From Candidatus Sericytochromatia bacterium (GTDB lineage: Bacteria; Cyanobacteriota; Sericytochromatia; JACMPN01), in assembly GCA_014377495.1 (NCBI GenBank), contig JACMPN010000122.1, positions 1 through 20,263 on the forward strand: a DNA stretch of 20,263 bases. Reading direction: 5' to 3'. Below, in pieces: positions 14,557-20,263 of this stretch (position 1 is its first letter; each line of letters opens with the position of its first letter). A program made the translations under genes and the position numbers. Below the pieces are notes generated by a model, which was not told the DNA's origin, did not search any database, and worked only from the letters and a program-made list of their open reading frames with translations.

Positions 14557-14788
14557 GAAAGGCCTCGTTAAGTCTGTTCGGCTCGTGACGACACAGGGTC
14601 ATCTTGCGGCAACGGTAAGGATACAGCGGACAAACCCGCCTGATGCGTGTGTTGCAGACAGGGCGCAGTCGGGGTCAACGTCGCGGTCCCACGATAGGCG
14701 GCTATCACGAGCGCCGACCGCCCGACCTCGGCCCGGCCGATGCCGCCGGGCAGACGACCCGGCAGGGCCCGAGCGCCCCAAGCGTCCG

Positions 14789-16309
14789 TCAGCGAGAGTC
14801 CCGAAAACGGGTCTGCGGCTCCGGCGCACGTCTGTCGGCGGGCTGGGCAGCCGCCACGATCTGGCGCAACATGCCGCCGAAAACCAGCTGATGGATTGGA
14901 TAGAGCACGTACCAATAGGCCAGTCCGAACAAGCCGACCGGATCGAAGATCGCCGTCTGGCGGATGACCGCCGACGACTCGTCGCCGGTCACTTCGAATT
15001 CCAACCAGGCCCGTCCGGGGACTCTCATTTCCGCAGCCAGCCGCAGGAGCCGGCCGGGCTCATAGGCCTCGACCCGCCAGAAATCGATGGTATCGCCCAC
15101 CTGCACCTTGTCAGGCGAGGGACGTCCCCGCCGCATCCCGACGCCGCCCACGAGCAGGTCGAGGGCCCCGCGCAGCTTCCACAGCCAGTTCCACGCATAC
15201 CACCCCGTGTGGCCGCCAATGCGGGCGATCGGGTTGAAGGCCTTGGCGGCGGACGTGGCCACCGGCGCCGTGCGCGAATCCACCAGCCGTGAGCCGAACT
15301 GCACACCGCCCCACGACGGCACGGCGCCCGATGAGGAAAGGGCATCCGACCAGCGTGTCGCGGCAAACTGCTGGTCTTCGTTGGTCAGGGCGTGGCGCAA
15401 AGCATCGTCGATCCCCATCGGGCGGACGTCGAAGACCCGCAGGGCCGTATCGTCCAGCACGACCGTCGAGTGCACGATGCTCAGGATCAGCTTGCGGCCG
15501 ATGCGGGCATACAGAGGGGTGATCAGGCCCAGCCACAGGCTGGAAATCAGGGGTGACAGCATGGGGACGGGAATCATCCGGATGTACATGCCCCGGTGCC
15601 GGGCATAAGTCTGCATGATGTCGGCGTAGGACACCTGGTCCGCACCGCCGATCTCGTACACCCGGTATTGGGCGACCGGGAGGTGCAGCGCCGCCATGAG
15701 ATAGGCGATCAGGTCTTCGATCGCAATGGGCTGGGCAGGCGTCGAGACCCACTTGGGCGTCGTCATGATCGGCAACCGCTCCACCAGGGAGCGGATCATC
15801 TCGAATGACAGGCTGCCTGAGCCGATGACGATGGAGGCGCGAAACTCGAGGACCGGCACACCCGACTGACGCAGGATCTGGCCGACTTCCTGGCGACTGC
15901 GCAGGTGCGGCGACAGCGCCTGGGTGTCGTTGCCCAGACCGCCCAGGTAGATGATGCGGGCCACGCCGGCAGTCTTGGCCGCCGTGGCGAAGTTCGCGGC
16001 GGCCAGGCGGTCCTGTTCCTCAAAGGAACCCGTCGCACCCATCGAGTGGATCAGGTAGTAGGCCGTGTGGACACCCTGCAGCGCCGTGGCGAGGCTGTCG
16101 GCGTCCAAGACGTCCCCGGCCACGACGTCCGTCGACGGGGCCACTTTCGGCGTGAGAAAGTCCGGTCGGCGGGCCATGCAGCGCAGCCGATGCCCGCTTT
16201 GCTCCAATGCCTGCAGGAGTCGCCCGCCGACATAGCCGGTGGCACCGGTGAGCAGAATGAGTGACTCATCGGGCACTTCGACAGGCGTTTGATCGGTTCC
16301 AATGGTCAC
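14789..16309 (-). CDS. NAD(P)-binding (YbjT-like SDR) fused to DUF2867 domain
   Basis: This 506-residue protein has two parts. The N-terminal atypical SDR/NmrA-like Rossmann domain starts LILLTGATGYVGGRLLQALE (17-36), with the nucleotide loop TGATGYVGG (21-29), followed by GDVLDADSLATALQGV and YYLIHSMG. The C-terminal DUF2867 half (from about residue 340) includes WYAWNWLWKLRGALDLLVGG, then VGDTIDFWRVEAYEPGRLLR and YWYVLYPIHQLVFGGML. This domain order and length are standard for bacterial SDR-DUF2867 proteins, whose substrate is not established; a lipid- or quinone-related role is only a guess. The start is GTG at 16309, preceded by GAGG about 6 nt away. It lies 232 bp upstream of the SDR gene on the same strand and could be co-transcribed with it. 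Confidence 0.88.
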   Translation of the reverse strand: MTIGTDQTPVEVPDESLILLTGATGYVGGRLLQALEQSGHRLRCMARRPDFLTPKVAPSTDVVAGDVLDADSLATALQGVHTAYYLIHSMGATGSFEEQDRLAAANFATAAKTAGVARIIYLGGLGNDTQALSPHLRSRQEVGQILRQSGVPVLEFRASIVIGSGSLSFEMIRSLVERLPIMTTPKWVSTPAQPIAIEDLIAYLMAALHLPVAQYRVYEIGGADQVSYADIMQTYARHRGMYIRMIPVPMLSPLISSLWLGLITPLYARIGRKLILSIVHSTVVLDDTALRVFDVRPMGIDDALRHALTNEDQQFAATRWSDALSSSGAVPSWGGVQFGSRLVDSRTAPVATSAAKAFNPIARIGGHTGWYAWNWLWKLRGALDLLVGGVGMRRGRPSPDKVQVGDTIDFWRVEAYEPGRLLRLAAEMRVPGRAWLEFEVTGDESSAVIRQTAIFDPVGLFGLAYWYVLYPIHQLVFGGMLRQIVAAAQPADRRAPEPQTRFRDSR

Positions 16310-16799
16310 GCGTTACCTCGTCACTGCCGTGCGTCACCCTGGCGAACGGAATACTGGCCCTTGATACACCCCGCAAAGAGGGTGATTCCCTGTTCCTCAT
16401 CGAGGAAGCGGTTACAGTCCTTCGCAAAAGGCAGAGACGCTGAACAGGGCCGTTCAGATCCGCTTCCGGACGCCTGAAACAGGTCAGCCGTGGCCGCCGG
16501 AATGTCCCGTCGACCGGACTGGTCTGCGCCAACGCCTCGGGCTTTTCACCACGCCAAACGGGCAGAATAGGGTGGCTGCAAAGTAACAGTAGCACACCGC
16601 TTCAACCCTGCTGACGAGAACGGGAAGGTGCGGCACGGTGCGGCCGGTTTGCGCCGCTGGCCTGGGCCTGAAGCGATTTTTTCAGCCCGGAATGGGGACT
16701 GCAACGACGGCAGGCCTTCAATCGCTTGCTCCTGCATGTGGGCAACCTCCATGGGGCTCGCATTGTCCCGACTCGAACGGTCCGGCCACCGATCGTATC
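16310..16799. other. 490-bp gap without a convincing gene
   Basis: The gap lies upstream of the GTG-started SDR-DUF2867 gene (minus) and downstream of the DUF2878 gene. A plus frame ends in DTPRKEGDSLFLIEEAVTVL plus RKRQRR at 16443 but has no good start or ribosome site. Inverted 8-bp strings AAGCGATT (16671-16678) and AATCGCTT (about 16720-16727) flank the sequence GGGGACTGCAAC, which resembles the 3' end of some CRISPR repeats but occurs once. A short tandem GGTGCGGC pair lies near 16626-16643. The gap should contain the promoter of the SDR-DUF2867 gene, but none is obvious. Confidence 0.4.
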
Positions 16800-17384
16800 T
16801 CACTCGGCACTGGAGCGCCTGCCCCGCATGATCTGGACCTGGGACTTGCCTGCGAGGCAGTGGCGGGCCCACAGGAGCAGGGCCGGCAGGGCCACGGCCC
16901 ACGTCAGGCCGATGACCACCGTCGTCAGACCGGATGGGCGTGGCAGGAGCACGGCCCCACAGGCCCGCCCGGCCCAATAGGCAGGCGGCCCGAGCAGGCC
17001 CCCCAGCACGATGCCCAAAGCCGGCCGCTGAATCAGCCAGCGGAAGCCGATGGCCAGGGTGGCGCCGAAACTCACCCACAGGGCAATCATCCAAAAAGGC
17101 CAATGGGCCAGACCGACACCGGGATACACAGTGAAACCAGCGACTTGAAACCCACTCTCCACAGCCGTCCCCAGCACGGCCGCCCCGACCATCAGGCGGA
17201 GCTCAGCCAGGCGCTGGCGGCTGAGGGCTAATTGCCAGATGGCGGCCAGGGACACGGTCAACGGGCCTAGCCACCCCCAACCCCGGGCGGCGCCCCAAAC
17301 GCAGATGAACCAGTTCAGCTGATAGGCGACGAGGCTTTGCCAATGGGTCACGGCAGGCTCCAGGGACAGGGATCGCTCCCACAT
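16800..17384 (-). CDS. DUF2878 family membrane protein
   Basis: This 194-residue multi-pass membrane protein carries the DUF2878 pattern: LVAYQLNWFICVWGAARGWG near the N-terminus, then RLMVGAAVLGTAVESGFQVA, PFWMIALWVSFGATLAIGFR, and LGGLLGPPAYWAGRACGAVL. Its biochemical role is unknown. In many proteobacteria DUF2878 genes sit with cyclopropane-fatty-acyl synthase, DUF1295 and FAD-oxidoreductase genes, so a lipid role is inferred. The ATG at 17384 is favoured because GAAGG lies about 9-12 nt upstream and the hydrophobic core follows; the frame is open to 17444, which would overlap the preceding gene. It is the last gene of the operon, 37 bp after the DUF1295 gene. Confidence 0.8.
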   Translation of the reverse strand: MWERSLSLEPAVTHWQSLVAYQLNWFICVWGAARGWGWLGPLTVSLAAIWQLALSRQRLAELRLMVGAAVLGTAVESGFQVAGFTVYPGVGLAHWPFWMIALWVSFGATLAIGFRWLIQRPALGIVLGGLLGPPAYWAGRACGAVLLPRPSGLTTVVIGLTWAVALPALLLWARHCLAGKSQVQIMRGRRSSAE

Positions 17385-17421
17385 AACCACCGCCTTCGCG
17401 GCGGCGAGGGGCAAGACCGGA

Positions 17422-18198
17422 TCAGCGGGGCCGTCCGGGCACAAAGGCCGGGGTGCGCTGTACGTATGCGACGTAGCCCGGCTTGGTCTCTTTCAGGAGG
17501 GCATCCAGCATGGCCACGCCCGAGACCTTGACCAGCAGATAGGTCATCAGCGCCGGGCCGAAGACGGTGACCCAGCCGTAGGGTACGGCCAGGGCACAGA
17601 GCCCAAAGCCCCACCACAGGACCGCTTCGCCAAAATAGTTGGGATGGCGGCTGTAATGCCAGAGCCCCGAGTCCAGGACCTGGCCCCGTTGGGCCGGATC
17701 CCGCCTGAACGCCCTGAGCTGGGCATCGGCCACCCCCTCGAAGCCCAGACCTACGGCAAAAACCAGGGCCCCCAGGACCGTCCACAGCCCCACCGGATCG
17801 GGCAAGGCCGCTGCCGCCAGCAGTTGCAGAGGGGCGGAGATGACCAAGGCCAAGGCGCCCTGGAGCAGGAAGACCTGGAAGAAACTCACCCACCAGTAAC
17901 GTTCGGGGCCGTACTGCCGGCGAAAGGCCACGTAGCGGGGATCCTCCCCATGGCCCCAGTTCCGCGTCAGCAGGTGGAGCCAGAGGCGCAGGGCCCAGAT
18001 CGCCACCAGGATGACCACCACGGTTTTGGCCGGCGTCAGCCCCGTGGCCCAGCTTGTGTGGCCCGTAATCAGCAGGAAGATCATCGACCACCAGGGATCG
18101 ACGATGCTGGCATTGCGCTTCACGACGCTCACGACCCAAAGGATGGTCATCATGGCCAGGACCAGGCCGGCATTGAGACCCAGGAGCTGCCAGGTCAT
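17422..18198 (-). CDS. DUF1295 family (steroid 5-alpha-reductase-like) membrane protein
   Basis: This 258-residue polytopic inner-membrane protein belongs to the DUF1295/steroid 5-alpha-reductase-like superfamily. Diagnostic strings are NASIVDPWWS (29-38), LLTRNWGHGEDPRYVAFR (76-93) and the C-terminal LWHYSRHPNYFGEAVLWWG (179-197), the NAD(P)H-binding region of this superfamily; LKETKPGYVAYVQRTPAFVP (235-254) closes it. Members usually reduce or methylate lipid substrates, but the substrate of this group is unknown. The ATG at 18198 overlaps the DUF2177 stop by 4 nt (ATGA), indicating translational coupling. With DUF2878 downstream it forms a three-gene membrane operon. The protein is intact. 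Confidence 0.92.
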   Translation of the reverse strand: MTWQLLGLNAGLVLAMMTILWVVSVVKRNASIVDPWWSMIFLLITGHTSWATGLTPAKTVVVILVAIWALRLWLHLLTRNWGHGEDPRYVAFRRQYGPERYWWVSFFQVFLLQGALALVISAPLQLLAAAALPDPVGLWTVLGALVFAVGLGFEGVADAQLRAFRRDPAQRGQVLDSGLWHYSRHPNYFGEAVLWWGFGLCALAVPYGWVTVFGPALMTYLLVKVSGVAMLDALLKETKPGYVAYVQRTPAFVPGRPR

Positions 18199-18629
18199 GG
18201 TGTGCCGCCGGTCAGGCGGGTCTGCACCTGTTTGCCCACCCAGGCCACAATGCCCGTCAGGGCAATGCCCCAGGCCCAATCGATCGGGACGAGGGCCGCC
18301 GGCCAGCCCTGTACCACCGCCCAATTGGTCAACTCGTAGGTCCCGTAGGCAACCGCCCCCATGGCGGCGCCCCGGCGCAGGGCGTCCCGCCCATTTGCAG
18401 CGCCATAGACGGCAAACCAAACGACGGCCGCCACGTAGCAGACGTAAAACAGGGCCGCAGCGGGCAGGACCGGGTCGGGGCGCAGGAGGGCGCCCATCCA
18501 GGCATAGGCGGGCTTGGCCACGACGCCCAGCCAGGTCAGATCGAGGACCAGCATGGTGAGGGCTGCGGCCAGGCCGGTCGCCAGGGCCGTCAACAGCGGT
18601 GGTCGCCTCGCAGTGGTGGGTGTCCCCAT
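18195..18629 (-). CDS. DUF2177 family membrane protein
   Basis: This 144-residue small membrane protein has about four hydrophobic segments. DUF2177 features are MLVLDLTWLGVVAKPAY near residue 25, AALFYVCYVAAVVWFAVY, GAVAYGTYELTNWAVVQGWP and DWAWGIALTGIVAWVGKQV. The function is unknown; the family often neighbours fatty-acid-modifying enzymes and DUF1295. The ATG at 18629 is preceded by AGGAGG about 5 nt away, the strongest ribosome site in this area, so this is the first gene of the operon. The frame is open to 18677, but that start lacks a comparable site. Its stop overlaps the DUF1295 start. Confidence 0.88.
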   Translation of the reverse strand: MGTPTTARRPPLLTALATGLAAALTMLVLDLTWLGVVAKPAYAWMGALLRPDPVLPAAALFYVCYVAAVVWFAVYGAANGRDALRRGAAMGAVAYGTYELTNWAVVQGWPAALVPIDWAWGIALTGIVAWVGKQVQTRLTGGTP

Positions 18630-18783
18630 ATGTCCTCCTCGCCCGGGGCCTGGATAGGCCGCGGTCAAGCCAAGCATAGCGCTCGACCCCGCACTCTAAC
18701 GGGCTTGCGTCGTAATTTGCATGAATACTGCGTTGTGGCTTGTTTCTGCGGGTGGGCGTGGATCAGGCCGATGGCCAAAACTC

Positions 18784-18813
18784 CCTCTCCAGCGACGCCA
18801 GCCGGGGGAGAGG
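18784..18813. repeat. Degenerate CCTCTCC/GGAGAGG intergenic repeat
   Basis: CCTCTCC (18784-18790) and GGAGAGG (18807-18813), followed by TCAGGTGAGGG, resemble the CCTCTCCC...GGGAGAGG-GGTGAGGG dispersed repeats common between genes in many bacteria. It lies just upstream of the orphan PIN gene, where an antitoxin gene would be expected. It may be a dispersed element rather than a regulatory hairpin. Confidence 0.4.
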
Positions 18814-18860
18814 TCAGGTGAGGGCATCCTGCGCAACAGCATCGGGACCTCTTCTAACCC

Positions 18861-19256
18861 ATGTGGCTGTTGGACACGAATATCTGCAGCTACATCCTGA
18901 AGCACCGCCCGCCCAGCGTCCTGCAACGGTTTTCCGAAGTGGGGGCTGAGCACCTGGCGACCTCGACCGTCGTCCTGGGCGGGTTGCTGTTCGGCTGTGT
19001 CCGCCATCCAGACGGTGAGCGCATCCGGCGAGAGGTCGAGGATTTTGTCAGTCGCCTGCAGATCGTCCCCTGGGACGACGCGGCTGCCCGGGCCTACGGT
19101 GACCTGCGGGCCCACCTCGAACGATCCGGCATGCCGGTCGGGGGCATGGATCTGATGATCGGGGCCCATGCGCTGGCCTTGGCCGCCACGCTCGTCACCA
19201 ACCATGTCCGGCACTTCGAGCGCATGCCCGGCTTGCAGTTGGAGAACTGGGTGTAG
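18861..19256 (+). CDS. VapC-like PIN-domain protein, missing a conserved acidic residue
   Basis: This 131-residue protein has the PIN ribonuclease fold of VapC toxins: MWLLDTNICSYILKHRP (Asp5), then MDLMIGAHALALAATLVTNH (Asp97, Asn114), then VRHFERMPGLQLENW. In the family the segment after about residue 35 reads S-x-x-T-x-x-E-L-x-x-G. Here it is STVVLGGLLFG, so the second active-site acid is Gly41 (codon GGG, one base from GAG). This probably impairs RNase activity. There is no clear ribosome site and no antitoxin gene immediately upstream, as if it had relied on coupling to a lost vapB. An intact-fold, non-toxic remnant is likely; a sequencing error at the Gly41 codon is possible. Confidence 0.85.
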   Translation: MWLLDTNICSYILKHRPPSVLQRFSEVGAEHLATSTVVLGGLLFGCVRHPDGERIRREVEDFVSRLQIVPWDDAAARAYGDLRAHLERSGMPVGGMDLMIGAHALALAATLVTNHVRHFERMPGLQLENWV

Positions 19257-19303
19257 CGCCCGGCCACGCATGTTGGCCACACAGGGATTGGCGCCATCGT
19301 CAC

Positions 19304-19393
19304 CCGCAGGCGTTTCGCCAGGACGGGCAACGTCTCAAGGTCCGCAGGCGGAAGGTCCGCCGCCGCCGCCATCAGCTCATCCAGCGTCGTCAT
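19304..19393 (-). pseudogene. Antitoxin-like N-terminal fragment
   Basis: The minus-strand frame from ATG 19393 begins MTTLDELMAAAADLPPADLE followed by TLPVLAKRLR. This is an amphipathic helix pair with the LPPADLE style seen at the start of small toxin-antitoxin or DUF2281-like proteins. After about residue 30 the frame runs on antisense to the PIN gene (to 19094) with unconvincing sequence, so only the first 30 residues look coding. The ribosome site (GAGG, 2 nt from ATG) is poor. I call it a fragment, with low confidence; no family assignment is firm. Confidence 0.25.
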
Positions 19394-19753
19394 CGCCTCG
19401 CACGTCAGCCCCAGCCAATCATGTCAAACCTGATCTCTCTCAACGATACCCGGTGAGGTCAAGACGCCCACACGGGTTTCATCGCCAAGGTGGACGGCTC
19501 CGACGGTGCGGGCCAACTCGACGACGCTCACCGCCCCGGTCAAGTAAGGGCTTGTCGGTGACCAAGTGACAGAGGCAGGGCGCCGAGAGGGCGATGCGGC
19601 TATGCTTTAAGCCCGTCACCAACCCTGGTATGGGCTTTATTACCATGCAGGTCAGGTTGATACCCATGTTGTCGCGAAGTATGGACCGACTGTCCCTCAA
19701 ATTCATTGGTACTTCCCACTGGTTACGGTCACCGGCCGAGGCTGAGGTGTATT
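19394..19753. other. 360-bp stretch with fragments only
   Basis: No convincing intact gene lies here. A plus frame MSNLISLNDTR ends at TGA and would continue GQDAHTGFIAKVDGSDGAGQ if that stop were read through. A second plus frame, 19630-19764 (44 residues, MGFITMQVRLIPMLSRSMDR and onward), overlaps the start of the HepT-like gene by 11 nt; it could encode a leader or the tail of a lost partner. Composition is less GC-rich than the left part of the window. A nucleotidyltransferase (MntA) gene, the usual HepT partner, was looked for and not found. Confidence 0.4.
19609..19637 (+). terminator. Hairpin followed by T-rich tract
   Basis: AAGCCC (19609-19614) and GGGCTT (19632-19637) form a 6-bp stem around a 17-nt loop, and the sequence after it is TATTACC. 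This is terminator-like but short. It lies upstream of the HepT-like gene, so it might instead be a leader structure. Confidence 0.3.
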
Positions 19754-20263
19754 TTGCAACATGATGACATGGCCTATGTTCATCACATGCTGCTGCACGC
19801 CTCTAGAGTCGTCAGTCGGGCAAAAATAGTCGACCGGTCTACCTTTGACGTCAATGAAGACATCCAGATCATCTTTTTGCATCGAGTTCAGACGATCGGA
19901 GCATGCGCCCGGCGAGTGTCCCTCGATTTCCGTGGCAAGTACCCCTCGGTCCCATGGCAAAGGCTGACCGACATAAGCAGCAGGATCGGTCAAGACGATC
20001 TCGATATCGACTTCGACGTGCTTTGGAACGTCGTCACCCTCGAACTCGGAACCCTGATCGAGGCCCTCACGCCGATCATCCACGCCGAGGGCTCGACCAC
20101 CAAGGGAGCGAACCCGATCATCACGGACGAAAACGGCCTGGAAGCCCCACGCAGGGCAGGCGAGATGTCCGCCCGCACCCCCACCGTCCGGCAGGTTGCG
20201 GCAGAACACACGACAGCCATGTCGTTCCCAGCCGTCACCGCCTGCCCAGACGGTGCCAAATGG
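19754..20263 (+). CDS. HepT/DUF86-like protein with degenerate RNase motif (cut by window edge)
   Basis: The frame runs open to the right edge (170 codons). It starts at TTG 19754, with GAGG 6 nt upstream. The N-terminus LQHDDMAYVHHMLLHA and the strings HRVQTIGACARRVSLDFRGK, YPSVPWQRL and DVLWNVVTLELGTLIEAL match the HepT/DUF86 helical family, the RNase toxin partner of MntA-type nucleotidyltransferases. In HepT the segment after the P-W pair reads R-N-x3-H-x-Y. Here the aligned residues are Ser75, Ser76, Gln80 and Asp82. So both the RX4-6H catalytic pair and the AMPylated Tyr are replaced without an indel. The HepT-like part ends near residue 105, yet the frame continues for over 60 residues without resemblance to anything I know. 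No MntA gene is visible upstream; one could lie beyond the edge. Confidence 0.8.
   Translation, partial: MQHDDMAYVHHMLLHASRVVSRAKIVDRSTFDVNEDIQIIFLHRVQTIGACARRVSLDFRGKYPSVPWQRLTDISSRIGQDDLDIDFDVLWNVVTLELGTLIEALTPIIHAEGSTTKGANPIITDENGLEAPRRAGEMSARTPTVRQVAAEHTTAMSFPAVTACPDGAKW

Noticed and set aside
16671..16727. CRISPR-repeat-like string (GGGGACTGCAAC with flanking inverted AAGCGATT/AATCGCTT)
   Set aside because: It occurs once, without spaced copies, a leader or cas genes.
16546..17103. 185-residue minus frame overlapping the DUF2878 gene
   Set aside because: It is Pro/Arg/Gly-rich, in the wrong frame for the DUF2878 hydrophobic segments, and lacks a ribosome site.
19703..20209. 168-residue minus-strand frame
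   Set aside because: It is antisense to the HepT-like frame, which has recognisable family motifs and a proper ribosome site; the minus translation resembles no known protein.

Overview
The window is GC-rich DNA with dense bacterial coding, short intergenic gaps and clear Shine-Dalgarno sites. It contains no rRNA, tRNA, CRISPR array or intact transposase that I can see. The gene content suggests a free-living, probably autotrophic or CO2-concentrating Gram-negative bacterium: a DabAB-type inorganic carbon pump, gluconeogenic sugar-phosphate enzymes, ergothioneine biosynthesis and membrane-lipid modification genes. I cannot place the phylum from the sequence alone. REGION 1 (1-7250): a minus-strand run dabB-dabA-pgm-pgi (pgi is cut by the left edge), with a divergent NhaR-like LysR regulator. 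The divergent gap holds a recognisable sigma70-type promoter for dabB and two imperfect direct repeats 22 bp apart that could be regulator sites. dabB and dabA overlap by 4 nt, and pgm and pgi are 38 bp apart, so inorganic carbon uptake is physically linked to hexose-phosphate interconversion. REGION 2 (7251-12450): an unrecognised 468-residue protein (minus, TTG start), then ergothioneine genes egtB (plus) and egtD (minus) that converge so tightly that their stop codons abut with no spacer. Upstream of each egt gene is an inverted repeat with a 22-nt loop. A very acidic 77-residue protein and an ambiguous stretch of about 570 bp follow. REGION 3 (12451-18629): a delta-9-type fatty acid desaturase, a 160-bp fold-back (REPIN/MITE-like) element whose right end supplies the stop codon of an SDR dehydrogenase, a GTG-started NAD(P)-binding/DUF2867 protein, and a membrane-protein operon DUF2177-DUF1295-DUF2878 (minus). 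In other bacteria the last group often accompanies cyclopropane or other modified fatty-acid genes, so with the desaturase the region looks devoted to lipid remodelling. REGION 4 (18630-20263): a decayed toxin-antitoxin-like islet. It holds an orphan VapC-like PIN protein lacking one conserved acidic residue and without a visible antitoxin, an antitoxin-like N-terminal fragment on the other strand, and, running off the right edge, a HepT/DUF86-like protein with a TTG start. The HepT RNase motif (R-N-x3-H-x-Y) is replaced position for position by S-S-x3-Q-x-D. This apparently inactive HepT homologue and the fold-back element are the most unusual items in the window.
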